From Hyphomicrobiales bacterium (GTDB lineage Bacteria > Pseudomonadota > Alphaproteobacteria > Rhizobiales > Beijerinckiaceae), in NCBI GenBank assembly GCA_028869185.1, contig JAGWTA010000016.1:1-50087 (forward strand): 50,087 bases of DNA, given 5' to 3'. Below are positions 34,981-43,212 of the stretch, in pieces. How positions within the stretch are numbered: the first letter of the stretch is position 1; each line of letters starts with the position of its first letter. The notes below the pieces were generated by a model. It did not search any database. It was not told the origin of the DNA and saw only the letters and a program-made list of their open reading frames with translations. A program made the position numbers and the translations under genes.

Positions 34981-35967
34981 CTACCCGAACCTGTCACGCC
35001 AGGCGGGCAGGGCGCCCGCAAAAGGCAGGGCTGTTGCGCAAAAGACAGCGCGCGCGATAGCCCGGGCGAGGCAGTCCGAGGCGAGCGCACAAATTTCCAT
35101 CAGATCCTGCTCGGGCGCGAGCATTGTCGATCTGCTTGTCGAAACTGCGAAAATCGTATCGCCGTCGAACAGGGCGTGCGCCAGCCGCAGCCCCTTCGAC
35201 AGCCCGCCGGAGGCTGCGATCGCCATCCGTCTCGCCTCGGCCTTGGTCAGGCGGGCGTCCGTGGCCACCATGCCGATGGTTGTGGCCGGCGCGCGGCCCT
35301 TCCACTTTATCGCGCCGCGCGGGGCCGCCGCCGGGCCAAGTCCGCCGAATTCGGTCCCGCTCTCGAACGGGGCGGCCCAGAAATGCGGTCCGCCGTCTAC
35401 GACGGCCGAACCCAGCGCGTTGACCGCGACGAGCGCCCCCACGCGATGGCCGGCGCTGGCGATGGCGCTTGCCGAACCGAGCCCGCCTTTCAGGTCGGCG
35501 GTGGTCGCGCCATAGCCTGCCCCGCTGGAGCCGAGCGCGAAATCCTCCGCCGCAGTCTGGCAGGCGTCATAGGCGAGTTCGCGATAGGGCGGATAGCGGC
35601 CCCAGGCCTTGTCGCCGCCATTCATGAGATCGAAAAGGATCGCCCCCGGCGCGATCGGCACGACAGCAGCGCCAAAGCCGATCCCGCGCCCGCGTTCGCG
35701 CAAAAAGGCCTGCGCGCCCGAAGGCGCGTCGAGGCCGTAGGCCGACCCGCCCGACAGAACCAGCGCATCGACCTGCGCGACATAGGCGTCCGGCTCCAGA
35801 CACCCGAGATCGCGCCCGCCCGGCGCGCCGCCGGTCACGGCGACAGAGGCGAGCGCCCCCGGCTCGAACAGGGCGACGGTCACGCCCGAGGCGAGCCGGG
35901 CGTCATGCGCATTGCCGACGCTGACGCCAGCGACATCGGTGATGAGATTCCTGGGACCTGTCTTCAT
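34981..35967 (-). CDS. P1 (DmpA)-family peptidase
   Basis: Self-cleaving aminopeptidase of the N-terminal nucleophile type, 328 residues. Family blocks are NLITDVAGVSVGNAHD near residue 8, VDALVLSGGSAYGLDA near 66 and the ADLKGGLGSASAIA region near 156, where chain cleavage before the nucleophile Ser is expected in this family. Substrate: small peptides or beta-aminopeptides are possible; not resolvable. The gene ends next to the mltB-like start and follows the DMT exporter gene after three bases, with which it is likely cotranscribed. Confidence 0.88.
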   Translation of the reverse strand: MKTGPRNLITDVAGVSVGNAHDARLASGVTVALFEPGALASVAVTGGAPGGRDLGCLEPDAYVAQVDALVLSGGSAYGLDAPSGAQAFLRERGRGIGFGAAVVPIAPGAILFDLMNGGDKAWGRYPPYRELAYDACQTAAEDFALGSSGAGYGATTADLKGGLGSASAIASAGHRVGALVAVNALGSAVVDGGPHFWAAPFESGTEFGGLGPAAAPRGAIKWKGRAPATTIGMVATDARLTKAEARRMAIAASGGLSKGLRLAHALFDGDTIFAVSTSRSTMLAPEQDLMEICALASDCLARAIARAVFCATALPFAGALPAWRDRFG

Positions 35968-35970
35968 GCT

Positions 35971-36816
35971 TCATCGTTTGCGCATCGCGATGACAAGCGC
36001 AATGCCGCCGAGAATGGCGAGGGCCGCGCCGATCTGGCGGCTGGAGATCGCCTCGCCCAGCAGCAGCGCGCCGCCGATCGTCGCGATGACCGGCACGCTG
36101 AGCTGCACGCTTGCGGCCTGCGTCGCCGACAGGCCGGGCAGCGCCGCATACCAGATGACATAGCCAAGTCCCGACGCGATGCCGCCGGACAAGGCGGCGT
36201 AATACAATCCCTGCATGTCGAGGCCGTGGCGAAAGCCGAACGCCAGCGCCAGCGCCGCAGCCATCGGCGCCGCGCGCAGGAAATTGCCGCTGGTTGCCAG
36301 AAAGGGATCGCCCGCCGTGCGCCCGATCAGCGAATACACGCCCCAGGCCGCGCCCGCCGCCAGCATCAAGGCGGCGCCATGCGGCGATGGCGCGCTGGCG
36401 CCGGGCGCCAGCAGCGCGACCAGTCCGCCGAGCGCCAGCCCCAGGCCCAGCCATTGCAGCGCGCGCATCCGCTCGCCGCGCGCCAGCCCGTAAAGGATCA
36501 TCGTGGCCTGCACAGCGCCAAACAGCAGCAGCGCCCCCGCGCCGGCGGGCAGCGATACATAGGCGAAGGAAAAGGCGGCTGCATAGACAAACAACGCCGC
36601 CGCGCCGGACCAGGAGCCGCCGATCTTGCGCGCTCGCCCGGTGAAGAGGGCTATGGCGAGAAGGACGACGGCGCCGCAGGCAAGGCGCGCCAGCGTGAAG
36701 GCGGCCGGATCGATCGCTGTGCGCGCCAGCGCCAGCCGGCACAAAACGGAATTGGCGGCGAAGGCGAGCATGGCCAGCGTCGTCAGCGCGGCGAGGCGAA
36801 GATTTGGTTGGGCCAA
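35971..36816 (-). CDS. EamA/DMT-family transporter
   Basis: Inner-membrane protein of 281 residues with ten hydrophobic segments in two EamA repeats, as in drug/metabolite exporters; it opens AALTTLAMLAFAANSVLCRLAL and the second repeat starts at about residue 147. Such carriers export metabolites or amino acids, but the substrate cannot be guessed. Three bases separate it from the P1 peptidase gene on the same strand, suggesting a joint unit in which a peptidase product might be exported; that link is speculation. Start at 36816 is supported by the N-terminal helix position. Confidence 0.88.
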   Translation of the reverse strand: MAQPNLRLAALTTLAMLAFAANSVLCRLALARTAIDPAAFTLARLACGAVVLLAIALFTGRARKIGGSWSGAAALFVYAAAFSFAYVSLPAGAGALLLFGAVQATMILYGLARGERMRALQWLGLGLALGGLVALLAPGASAPSPHGAALMLAAGAAWGVYSLIGRTAGDPFLATSGNFLRAAPMAAALALAFGFRHGLDMQGLYYAALSGGIASGLGYVIWYAALPGLSATQAASVQLSVPVIATIGGALLLGEAISSRQIGAALAILGGIALVIAMRKR

Positions 36817-36884
36817 CGTTCCTCCGTGCAGGCATTCACAATCGCGCGCCGCCCATCAATGCGGCGAAAAAGCGGCCTGCCCGC

Positions 36885-36904
36885 TCAGCCTGCGTTCAGG
36901 CGCA
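36885..36904 (+). promoter_or_regulatory. Tandem TTCAG-type element, copy 1
   Basis: TCAGC-N5-GTTCAGGCGC-type site: TCAG (36885-36888) repeated 11 bases later in TTCAG (36895-36899). Of 20 bases, 17 match the second copy at 49235-49254. It starts 88 bases before the small gene at 36973. The 11-base period fits a winged-helix response regulator such as the OmpR/PhoB type; the regulator is unknown. Confidence 0.45.
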
Positions 36905-36929
36905 CGGGCGCATTTTTCGCGTCACCGGA

Positions 36930-36945
36930 CGATCGGCTCCGATCG
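36930..36945. promoter_or_regulatory. Palindrome before the 72-residue gene
   Basis: CGATCGG-CT-CCGATCG, seven-base perfect arms, 28 bases before the start at 36973. It may be an operator or a hairpin in the leader. Confidence 0.3.
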
Positions 36946-36972
36946 ATCTAGAGTTAAGACAAAGAGGAAGTT

Positions 36973-37191
36973 ATGTCTCCTGTCCCGCAAAATGCGCAGA
37001 CCCCCGTCGAATTCTTGTTGAGCCGCGTTGGAGAAGGCGTGCAGGTGGCCGAAAAGGCCGGCCGCGCCGGCGGCTATTTCCGCGATCTTTCCGCCGCGCT
37101 GCGCTTTGCGCGCGAGGAAGCGGCCCATCGCGGCGCGCAGGCGCTGGTGCGTTTCGACGAAACGCTGGCCGCCGCGCGCGCGGCGCTTTGA
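36973..37191 (+). CDS. Small hypothetical protein
   Basis: A 72-residue, soluble, mostly helical protein rich in Ala and Arg with no recognised domain. It has a good ribosome binding site (GAGGAAG, three bases before the ATG) and an elaborate upstream region with a palindrome and a tandem TTCAG element, which together argue that it is a real gene rather than a chance frame. The frame has strong third-position GC bias like its neighbours. It ends 39 bases before the lactonase-like gene and may be cotranscribed with it. Function unknown. Confidence 0.65.
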   Translation: MSPVPQNAQTPVEFLLSRVGEGVQVAEKAGRAGGYFRDLSAALRFAREEAAHRGAQALVRFDETLAAARAAL

Positions 37192-37230
37192 GGCGCGTTG
37201 ACGTTCGCAAGGGATGCGCGATGATCGCGC

Positions 37231-38061
37231 ATGACGAAAGTCCATCTCCTGCAAACAGGGACCGTGGCGTTGGGCGGCGCACAGCTTGCAGCGCGCGGTC
37301 AGGGCGTCGCCCGTTTGTGGAATGGGCTGTTCGGCGCGGGCTGGAGCGATTTTCTTCCGATCTACGCCTACCTCATCGAACACGCCGAGGGGCTGATTCT
37401 CGTCGACACCGGAGAAACGGCCGATGTGATGCAGCACGGTTATTTTCCGCACTGGCATCCCTACTATCTTTTCTCGGTCAAATTCGACCTGAAACCGCAC
37501 GATGAAATCGGCCCGCAATTGCGCGCCGCCGGTTTTGATCCGGCCAATGTCAAAACGGTGGTCCAGACGCATTTGCACACCGATCATGCGGGCGGCCTGC
37601 GTTATTTTCCCCATGCGAAAATTCTTGTGACGACGCGCGAATATCAGGCGGCGCGCGGCGCGGCTGGCCGCATTGCCGGCTATCCCAATAACCGCTGGCC
37701 GGACTGGTTTGCGCCGCAGCTTGTCGATTTGCCCGCGCAATCCGACGATCTGCTCGCCGGCTCGCTCCCTTTGACCCGCGACGGCGCCGTGCGTCTGATC
37801 GCAACGCCGGGCCATACGCTGGGCCATATGTCGGTCAGCGTCGATCTCGGCGAAAAAATCGTCCTTCTGGCCGGCGACGTCAGTTATTTGCAGCAGACGC
37901 TGCTTGATCTGCAGCCTGACGGACTAGGCGCCGATCCCGCCGCTGAAACGCAAACGCACCGCCGCATCCAGATGCTCGCGCGCAAACGTCCGCTCGTTTA
38001 TCTGAACGGTCACGATCCCGATTGCGCGCGTCGCCTTGCCGCGCTCGAGCCGCTGCTGTGA
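37231..38061 (+). CDS. Metallo-beta-lactamase-fold hydrolase (AHL-lactonase-like)
   Basis: A 276-residue hydrolase of the MBL fold in the group of N-acyl homoserine lactonases. The metal site is HLHTDHAGG near residue 112 (HxHxDH), with further ligands His in ATPGHTLGHMSV near 191 and Asp in LAGDVSYLQQ near 213, and His in YLNGHDPD near 261. Quorum-signal hydrolysis is plausible; other lactones or thioesters remain possible. No luxI/luxR-type gene lies in the window. It converges on xseB with six bases between the stops. Confidence 0.85.
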   Translation: MTKVHLLQTGTVALGGAQLAARGQGVARLWNGLFGAGWSDFLPIYAYLIEHAEGLILVDTGETADVMQHGYFPHWHPYYLFSVKFDLKPHDEIGPQLRAAGFDPANVKTVVQTHLHTDHAGGLRYFPHAKILVTTREYQAARGAAGRIAGYPNNRWPDWFAPQLVDLPAQSDDLLAGSLPLTRDGAVRLIATPGHTLGHMSVSVDLGEKIVLLAGDVSYLQQTLLDLQPDGLGADPAAETQTHRRIQMLARKRPLVYLNGHDPDCARRLAALEPLL

Positions 38062-38067
38062 GGGAGT

Positions 38068-38328
38068 TTACTCGACGTCCAGCGCCTGGGTTCCGGCAGG
38101 CTTGCCGTCTGCGGCCAGGCGAATTTTCTCGATCCGCATTTCGGCCTGCTGCAGCAGGCTTTCGCAACGCTTTTTGAGCAATTCGCCGCGCTCGTAGGCC
38201 GCGATGGAATCCTCCAGGCTGACGTCGCCGCGCTCGAGGCGTTGCACGATTTCCTCAAGCTCCTTCATCGCCGCCTCGAAGGGCAGCGCTGCTATGTCGT
38301 CGGTTTTGGGGGCCGGGGCCTTGCTCAT
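38068..38328 (-). CDS. xseB: Exodeoxyribonuclease VII small subunit
   Basis: An 86-residue helical subunit of the exonuclease that degrades single-stranded DNA with XseA. The family pattern [34 protein letters not shown] lies near residues 15-48, followed by the [13 protein letters not shown] helix. Normal length. The large subunit gene xseA is not in the window. It is divergent from ampG. Confidence 0.93.
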   Translation of the reverse strand: MSKAPAPKTDDIAALPFEAAMKELEEIVQRLERGDVSLEDSIAAYERGELLKKRCESLLQQAEMRIEKIRLAADGKPAGTQALDVE

Positions 38329-38419
38329 GCGATTCCTCTGAAACGTCCGCTCCTATAGCACATCCGGCGGGCTCTCGCCGCCAGCTTGAGCGATCTCCGC
38401 GCACACTTGGCCGGGGATC

Positions 38420-39817
38420 GTGACAAAAGACGTCTTTTCCGCCCGGCGGCTCTGTGCATTGATCGCGCCCATGGACGCCGCCGCCACAACCCACGAACAC
38501 CACGGCTTTATGACGCTTCTGGCGCATTTGCGCGAAGACCGGCGTTATCTTGCAATGATCGGCCTTGGCTTTGCGTCGGGCGTGCCGTTCCAGCTCGTTT
38601 ACGCGACGCAATCGGCCTGGCTGTCGGAAGCGGGCGTGCCGCTGCATGTCATCGGCATGCTGGTCGAGTTGACCATCGCCTACAAGTTCAAATGGCTATG
38701 GGCTCCGTTTCTCGACCGTTACGATCCGCCCATTCTTGCAAACTGGCTGGGCCGGCGCAGGGCATGGATCGTCGTCTCGCAGATTTTCTGCATGATCGCG
38801 CTTGCGGGCGTGGCCTTTGGCGATCCCGGCCATTTTCTCGCCTGGACGATCGCCTTTTCGGTCGCGCTCGGCGTCGCCGGCGCGACGCAGGACATCACGA
38901 TCGATGGCTGGCGCATCAACGCCGCGCCGCCCGGCAAGCAATCGGTGATGACCGCTTTCGCCGAAGTCGGCTACCGTTTCGGCGCGCTGGCGTCGGGCGC
39001 CGGCGCGCTGATGATCGCGCAACATTTCGGCTGGCGCGTCGCCTATCTCGTCATGGCCGCGCTGCTCCTGGTTGGCGCCGCATCCGCCTTCCTTGGCCCC
39101 GAGCCCGAACTCGACAAGCTGCACCATGGCGAAAAGACCCATCCCGGTTTCGTCGACACGGTCTGGACGCCGATCAAGGATCTCATCACCCGCCTTGGCC
39201 CGCTGGCGTTCCCGATCCTGATCCTGATCGCCGGTTTTCGCATGCCCGGCTATTTGACGAGCGCAATGGCGATGCCGCTGTTCAAGAGCCTGCATCTATC
39301 GAACGACGAGATCGCGCTGGTGACGAAAAGCTTCGGCTTCGGCATTGCGCTGCTGGCGACGTTCTTCTCGGCCTATATCGTGCAGAAAATCGGCGTCATG
39401 AAATCGCTGCTGATTGGCACGGCGGCGGGCTCGGCTTCCCATCTCGCGCTCGCCTGGCTTGCCGGCCACGGCAACGAATTCTGGGCCTTCTGCCTCGCGG
39501 TCGGGATCGAGGGGTTCGCCTATAATTTCGCCCAGATGGTCCTCATCATCTTCATGTCGCTGATCGTTTCGAAGGAATACGCCGCCAGTCAGTTCGCGCT
39601 TCTGACATCGCTCGTGGCGTTGCCGGGCAGCGTGCTCGCGGGCTTTTCCGGATTCATCGTCGAGCGCGTCGGCTTCGTGCATTTCTTCATCGGCACGTCG
39701 CTGATCGGCATTCCCGTCGCGCTGCTCGCCTGGTGGGTGTGGAGACAACACGGCAGCGCGCATTGGACGCAGCCGGGCGCGGAAACCGTGGACGCGGCGG
39801 GCGCGGCCGGTCATTGA
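38420..39817 (+). CDS. ampG: AmpG-type muropeptide permease
   Basis: Major-facilitator-superfamily importer of anhydromuropeptides from the periplasm for cell-wall recycling, 465 residues with 12 hydrophobic segments. Family blocks: MIGLGFASGVPFQLVYATQSAWLSE near residue 45 and FAYNFAQMVLIIFMSL near 355, close to rhizobial AmpG. GTG at 38420 and ATG at 38471 are both possible starts; the latter removes 17 residues before the first helix and is as likely. It fits with the MltB-like transglycosylase and SleB-like hydrolase in this window. The downstream AmpD/NagZ/LdcA genes are absent. Confidence 0.88.
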   Translation: MTKDVFSARRLCALIAPMDAAATTHEHHGFMTLLAHLREDRRYLAMIGLGFASGVPFQLVYATQSAWLSEAGVPLHVIGMLVELTIAYKFKWLWAPFLDRYDPPILANWLGRRRAWIVVSQIFCMIALAGVAFGDPGHFLAWTIAFSVALGVAGATQDITIDGWRINAAPPGKQSVMTAFAEVGYRFGALASGAGALMIAQHFGWRVAYLVMAALLLVGAASAFLGPEPELDKLHHGEKTHPGFVDTVWTPIKDLITRLGPLAFPILILIAGFRMPGYLTSAMAMPLFKSLHLSNDEIALVTKSFGFGIALLATFFSAYIVQKIGVMKSLLIGTAAGSASHLALAWLAGHGNEFWAFCLAVGIEGFAYNFAQMVLIIFMSLIVSKEYAASQFALLTSLVALPGSVLAGFSGFIVERVGFVHFFIGTSLIGIPVALLAWWVWRQHGSAHWTQPGAETVDAAGAAGH

Positions 39818-39873
39818 CGGCGTTCGTCGCTATGCGCGCGCACAATGCCCACCGTGCACTGAATGAACGGCTA

Positions 39874-39887
39874 TGCGCCAGGGCGCA
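39874..39887. terminator. Weak hairpin at convergent junction ampG / HD gene
   Basis: TGCGCC-AG-GGCGCA, six-base arms and two-base loop, in the 101-base gap between converging genes. No T tract; the call is weak. Confidence 0.25.
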
Positions 39888-39918
39888 CAGACAGCCCAGT
39901 CGTTGCTGCGATGGCGAT

Positions 39919-40527
39919 TCAAACGGAAAGTGAACCGCTCTGGGCGCCGACAGCTGCAAACCGCGCGAGAAACGCCGCCTCTGCTTCATCGGCGCTCATC
40001 GGCCCCAGCAGTCTGGCGAGCCCGCGCGGGCGGATTTCCGGCGCGCCGAAAATCTGCGTCGCTTCCGCATGCCCAAATCCCGCGACCGCCGTCGCTTCGT
40101 AAAAGGCGGCCGCGCGATCGGCGCGTTTGACGAGCGCCTTCAACGCGGGCGAGGGCTTCGTCAGACCGAAACGCATCAGTATTGCATCGAGCAGGCGCGC
40201 TTCGACATCCTTGTAGGCCTCGCCGATCTGCGCCTTGAACGGCGAAATCATGTCGCCGATCACATATTCAGGCGCATCGTGCAACAGCGCGAACATCGCG
40301 CCGCGCGCGCCGATGCCGAGATCGAGCCGGGCGGCGAGCGTTTCGACGAGCAGAGAATGCTGCGCAACCGAAAAAATATGCGGCCCCGTCGTCTGCCCGT
40401 TCCAGCGCGCGGTGCGCGCCAGCCCGTGCGCAATATCCTCGATCTCAATATCCAGCGGCGAGGGGTCGAGCAGATCGAGCCGGCGCCCCGAAAGCATGCG
40501 CTGCCATGCGCGCGGCTTTTTGCTCAT
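39919..40527 (-). CDS. HD-family hydrolase (YfbR-like)
   Basis: A 202-residue metal-dependent phosphohydrolase with the HD-domain pattern: His in SVAQHSLLVETLAARL near residue 54, HD in FALLHDAPEYVIGD near 81, and Asp in VKRADRAAAFYE near 133. It resembles YfbR-type 5'-nucleotidases acting on deoxynucleoside monophosphates, by family. The start at 40527 gives MSKKPRAWQRML; its ATG overlaps the stop of tag (ATGA), so the pair is translationally coupled. Nucleotide pool sanitation combined with alkylation repair would be consistent, an inference. Confidence 0.85.
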   Translation of the reverse strand: MSKKPRAWQRMLSGRRLDLLDPSPLDIEIEDIAHGLARTARWNGQTTGPHIFSVAQHSLLVETLAARLDLGIGARGAMFALLHDAPEYVIGDMISPFKAQIGEAYKDVEARLLDAILMRFGLTKPSPALKALVKRADRAAAFYEATAVAGFGHAEATQIFGAPEIRPRGLARLLGPMSADEAEAAFLARFAAVGAQSGSLSV

Positions 40528-41186
40528 CGCTTTTTGGCCAGAGCGGCGCAGCGGCCATGACAATGGCAATCGACGAGGTGATCGTTGACCATGCCGGTCG
40601 CCTGCATGAACGCGTATACGATGGTCGGCCCGCAGAATTTGAATCCTTCCGCCTTCAGCGCCTTTGCAAGCGCGCGCGATTCATCCGTTTCGGCCTGTAT
40701 CTCGTTCAGATCGCGCAATGCGTTCTGTTTCGGCTTGCCGCCGACATGCTTCCACAGAAATTGCGAAAACCCTTCGCGCTTTTCAATATCGAGATAGACG
40801 CGCGCCGACACGACCGCGCCTTCGATCTTCGCGCGGTTGCGCACGATGCCTGCGTCGTTCATCAGCTTCTCGATCTTTGCGGGGCTGTAGCGAGCAATCT
40901 TCTCGGGATCGAAATTGTCGAAGGCTTTGCGGAAGGCTTCGCGCTTGCGCAGGATTGTGATCCAGGAAAGTCCCGCCTGAAAACCGTCGAGCAGCAGCTT
41001 CTCGAACAAGGCGCGGGAATCGTATTCGGGAACGCCCCATTCCTCGTCGTGATAGGCGACATAAAGCGGGTCTTCGCCGGGCCAGGGGCAGCGCTTCAGC
41101 CCGTCGGCGTGCGCGAGCGCGGGGCGAGGCGGCTTTTTCGCGGGTTGCGGTTTGGGTTTGGGCTTTGAAACGGGTTTCTGGCTCAT
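40524..41186 (-). CDS. tag: DNA-3-methyladenine glycosylase I
   Basis: Constitutive base-excision enzyme removing 3-methyladenine from DNA, 220 residues. The Tag core opens with RCPWPGEDPLYVAYHDEEWG near residue 31, contains LLLDGFQAGLSWITILRKRE near 61 and ends with MVNDHLVDCHCH near 203; zinc ligands Cys and His of the family are at the opening and the end. A Lys/Pro-rich N-terminal extension (KPKPKPQPAKKPP) of about 25 residues precedes the core, which is unusual and may aid DNA binding. Start at 41186. First gene of the pair with the HD hydrolase. Confidence 0.93.
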   Translation of the reverse strand: MSQKPVSKPKPKPQPAKKPPRPALAHADGLKRCPWPGEDPLYVAYHDEEWGVPEYDSRALFEKLLLDGFQAGLSWITILRKREAFRKAFDNFDPEKIARYSPAKIEKLMNDAGIVRNRAKIEGAVVSARVYLDIEKREGFSQFLWKHVGGKPKQNALRDLNEIQAETDESRALAKALKAEGFKFCGPTIVYAFMQATGMVNDHLVDCHCHGRCAALAKKR

Positions 41187-41245
41187 GGCCGCATTTGCGC
41201 CGATTCCGGCCCCTCTGTCATGGCGCCTGCCGGAAGGTCTGGCGA

Positions 41246-41297
41246 GCGCCGGGCCGCCGCCATCGCCGGCGCACCCAGCCTTGCGCCGGGCCGCCGC
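41246..41297. repeat. 15-base direct repeat in the tag/cbpA-like divergent region
   Basis: GCGCCGGGCCGCCGC occurs at 41246-41260 and 41283-41297, 37 bases apart. It lies in the spacer between tag and the DnaJ-like gene; the second copy overlaps the predicted heat-shock promoter. Confidence 0.6.
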
Positions 41298-41308
41298 TGT
41301 CCCCACAT
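41280..41308 (+). promoter_or_regulatory. Predicted sigma-32 (RpoH) heat-shock promoter
   Basis: CTTGCG (41280-41285), 15-base spacer, CCCCACAT (41301-41308), close to the sigma-32 consensus CTTGAA and CCCCAT. It faces the DnaJ-like gene at 41403. The fit to a chaperone gene supports the reading; the -35 is imperfect. Confidence 0.45.
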
Positions 41309-41402
41309 AAACCGCCGGCGGCGCTTTCGGGGCCGCGCGATTGGTTTATGACAGACTTATGCCGCGCGGCCGGATTTGGCGCGGGGCGGAATGGGCTGAG
41401 AA

Positions 41403-42356
41403 ATGCGCGATCCCTATCAGGTGCTTGGCGTGGCCAAGGGCGCGAGCGCGGACGAGGTGAAAAAGGCCTTCCGCAAGCTCGCCAAAAAATATCATCCCGA
41501 CCAGAACAAGTCCGACCCCAAGGCGAAGGAAAAATTCGCCGAGGCCAATGCGGCTTATGAAATTCTGGGCGACGAGAAGAAGCGCGGCCAGTTCGACCGC
41601 GGCGAGATCGACGCGGAAGGCAAGCCAAAGTTTCAAGGATTCGAGGGCTTTGGCGCAGGCGGTCCCGGCGGCTTTCGCCGCCAGCAGGGCGCCGGCGCCG
41701 AACATTTCGAGTTCAATTTCGGCGGCGGCGGCCCGGGCGGCGGTTTCAGCGCCGGGGACATTTTTTCGGAGATTTTCGGCGGCGGTCGCGCACGCGGCGG
41801 CCCGCGCGGCGGCGGCTCCCAGCAGGGCGCGCCCAAGGGCGAGGATCTGAACGCGACGATGCAGGTCTCGCTGGCCGATGTCGTGGCCGGCGGCAAGGCG
41901 CATGTCGCCATGCCCAACGGCAAGACGCTTGAAGTGAAAATTCCCGTCAACGTCGAGGATGGCCAGCAGATTCGCCTGCGCGGCCAAGGCAATCAGAGCC
42001 CGTGGGGCGGCCAGCCGGGCGATGCGATCCTGACCGTGAAATATGCGCCTCATCCCCTGTTCAAGGTCGAGGGGCGCGACCTGCGGCTCGACCTGCCGGT
42101 GACGCTTTATGAGGCTGTGCTGGGCGCGAGCGTCGACGCCCCGACGCTGGAGGGGCGCGTGGAACTGACCGTGCCGCCCAATTCATCGTCTGGCCGCACC
42201 CTGCGTTTGCGCGGCAAGGGGCTGCCCAAGGCCGGCGGGCGCGGCGACCTCTATGTCGCGCTCAAGATCGTGCTGCCGGAAAAACCGGACGCCGAGCTGG
42301 AGGCCTTGATGAAAAAATGGCGCGAGACGAAGAGTTACGATCCGCGCAACCGGTGA
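41403..42356 (+). CDS. DnaJ-like co-chaperone (CbpA type)
   Basis: A 317-residue type II Hsp40 that would deliver substrates to DnaK and stimulate its ATPase. The J domain covers residues 1-65 with the HPD motif in KKYHPDQNK near 30. A Gly/Phe-rich linker occupies about 75-130 ([15 protein letters not shown]), and the C-terminal peptide-binding domain runs to the end with [19 protein letters not shown] near 263. The CXXCXGXG zinc repeats of DnaJ are absent, so it is the CbpA kind. Alone on its strand, preceded by a putative heat-shock promoter. Confidence 0.93.
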   Translation: MRDPYQVLGVAKGASADEVKKAFRKLAKKYHPDQNKSDPKAKEKFAEANAAYEILGDEKKRGQFDRGEIDAEGKPKFQGFEGFGAGGPGGFRRQQGAGAEHFEFNFGGGGPGGGFSAGDIFSEIFGGGRARGGPRGGGSQQGAPKGEDLNATMQVSLADVVAGGKAHVAMPNGKTLEVKIPVNVEDGQQIRLRGQGNQSPWGGQPGDAILTVKYAPHPLFKVEGRDLRLDLPVTLYEAVLGASVDAPTLEGRVELTVPPNSSSGRTLRLRGKGLPKAGGRGDLYVALKIVLPEKPDAELEALMKKWRETKSYDPRNR

Positions 42357-42357
42357 G

Positions 42358-42378
42358 GCGCCGGGGCTGCCCCGGCGC
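42358..42378. terminator. Strong GC hairpin at convergent junction
   Basis: GCGCCGGGG-CTG-CCCCGGCGC, nine-base perfect arms and three-base loop, immediately after the DnaJ-like stop and ten bases before the anti-sigma stop. The stem is strong but no T tract follows. Confidence 0.5.
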
Positions 42379-42387
42379 TCTGGCGGC

Positions 42388-43212
42388 TCAGGGCGCCGGC
42401 GCGCCCATGCTTTGCGCAAAACCAGACAGGCGCGCCTCGTCCACCGGCCCTGTCAACGCATAATCGAATCCGTTGGCTCGCCAGAACACGCCGTTCAGCC
42501 GGTCGTCGACGGCGGTCCGCGCGCTGGCGACGCCGCTGGCGCGCTGCGCCACCAGCGCCAAATGCGCGCCATCGCCGGTCTCGAACAGCAGAAAAATCGC
42601 AGGCGTCGTTTTTCCCGGCAGGAGCCGCCCGCCGATGAGCCGCGCCCCGGCGGCGGCCGGCAGACGCTCGAGCCCGCTCCGCTCGGCGAAATAACGCGCA
42701 AAACCCGGTTCGCGCGCTGCAATCTCGACCGCATGCACGCCATCGTCGGCATAGGCGCGGTATGCGCTGAAGCCGAGCGCCGCCAGCGCTGGTTCTTCCA
42801 GCGGCGCCGCGATCGGCGCAGCGACGATCGTGGCGGCCGGCGCATGGCTGGCGGCCCGCTGCAACAGCAAGGCGACGCCGCCGACCGCCACAGCGCCCAG
42901 CGCGAAGGAAAGCGCGATCGCGCCCGCGCGGCGCCGGGCGGCGCGAATGCGCAGGTCATCCCTCGATGGCGCCTGTTTCACGGCGACATCGGCTGTCCTT
43001 TTGATGCGGATCGCGTCGTTCGCTTCCTGGCCGCCGAGCGCCGAATAAGCGCGGCGGATGGCCGCGTTCTGCGCCTTCCAGCCGGCGACGCGCGCCGCAT
43101 CGAAAGCGTTGGCGCCAAGATAGGCGGAGATTTCCGCCGCGCGCGCCTTGTCGACCTGTCCGTCGACAAAAGCATGCAGTTCGGTTTCGTCGAGACGCGC
43201 GGCCTGGCTCAT
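42388..43212 (-). CDS. Anti-sigma factor (RsiW/ChrR-related, transmembrane)
   Basis: A 274-residue single-span membrane protein in the position and with the opening typical of rhizobial anti-sigma factors: ETELHAFVDGQVDKARAAEI at residues 8-28 and a helical N-terminal domain of about 75 residues, then one membrane helix near 95-115 (AIALSFALGAVAVGGVALLL), then a periplasmic domain of about 150 residues. The zinc HXXXCXXC motif of RsrA/ChrR is absent. Its start overlaps the sigma factor stop (ATGA), the usual sigma/anti-sigma arrangement; the two would form a regulated pair, releasing the sigma factor on a periplasmic cue that I cannot identify. Confidence 0.8.
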   Translation of the reverse strand: MSQAARLDETELHAFVDGQVDKARAAEISAYLGANAFDAARVAGWKAQNAAIRRAYSALGGQEANDAIRIKRTADVAVKQAPSRDDLRIRAARRRAGAIALSFALGAVAVGGVALLLQRAASHAPAATIVAAPIAAPLEEPALAALGFSAYRAYADDGVHAVEIAAREPGFARYFAERSGLERLPAAAGARLIGGRLLPGKTTPAIFLLFETGDGAHLALVAQRASGVASARTAVDDRLNGVFWRANGFDYALTGPVDEARLSGFAQSMGAPAP

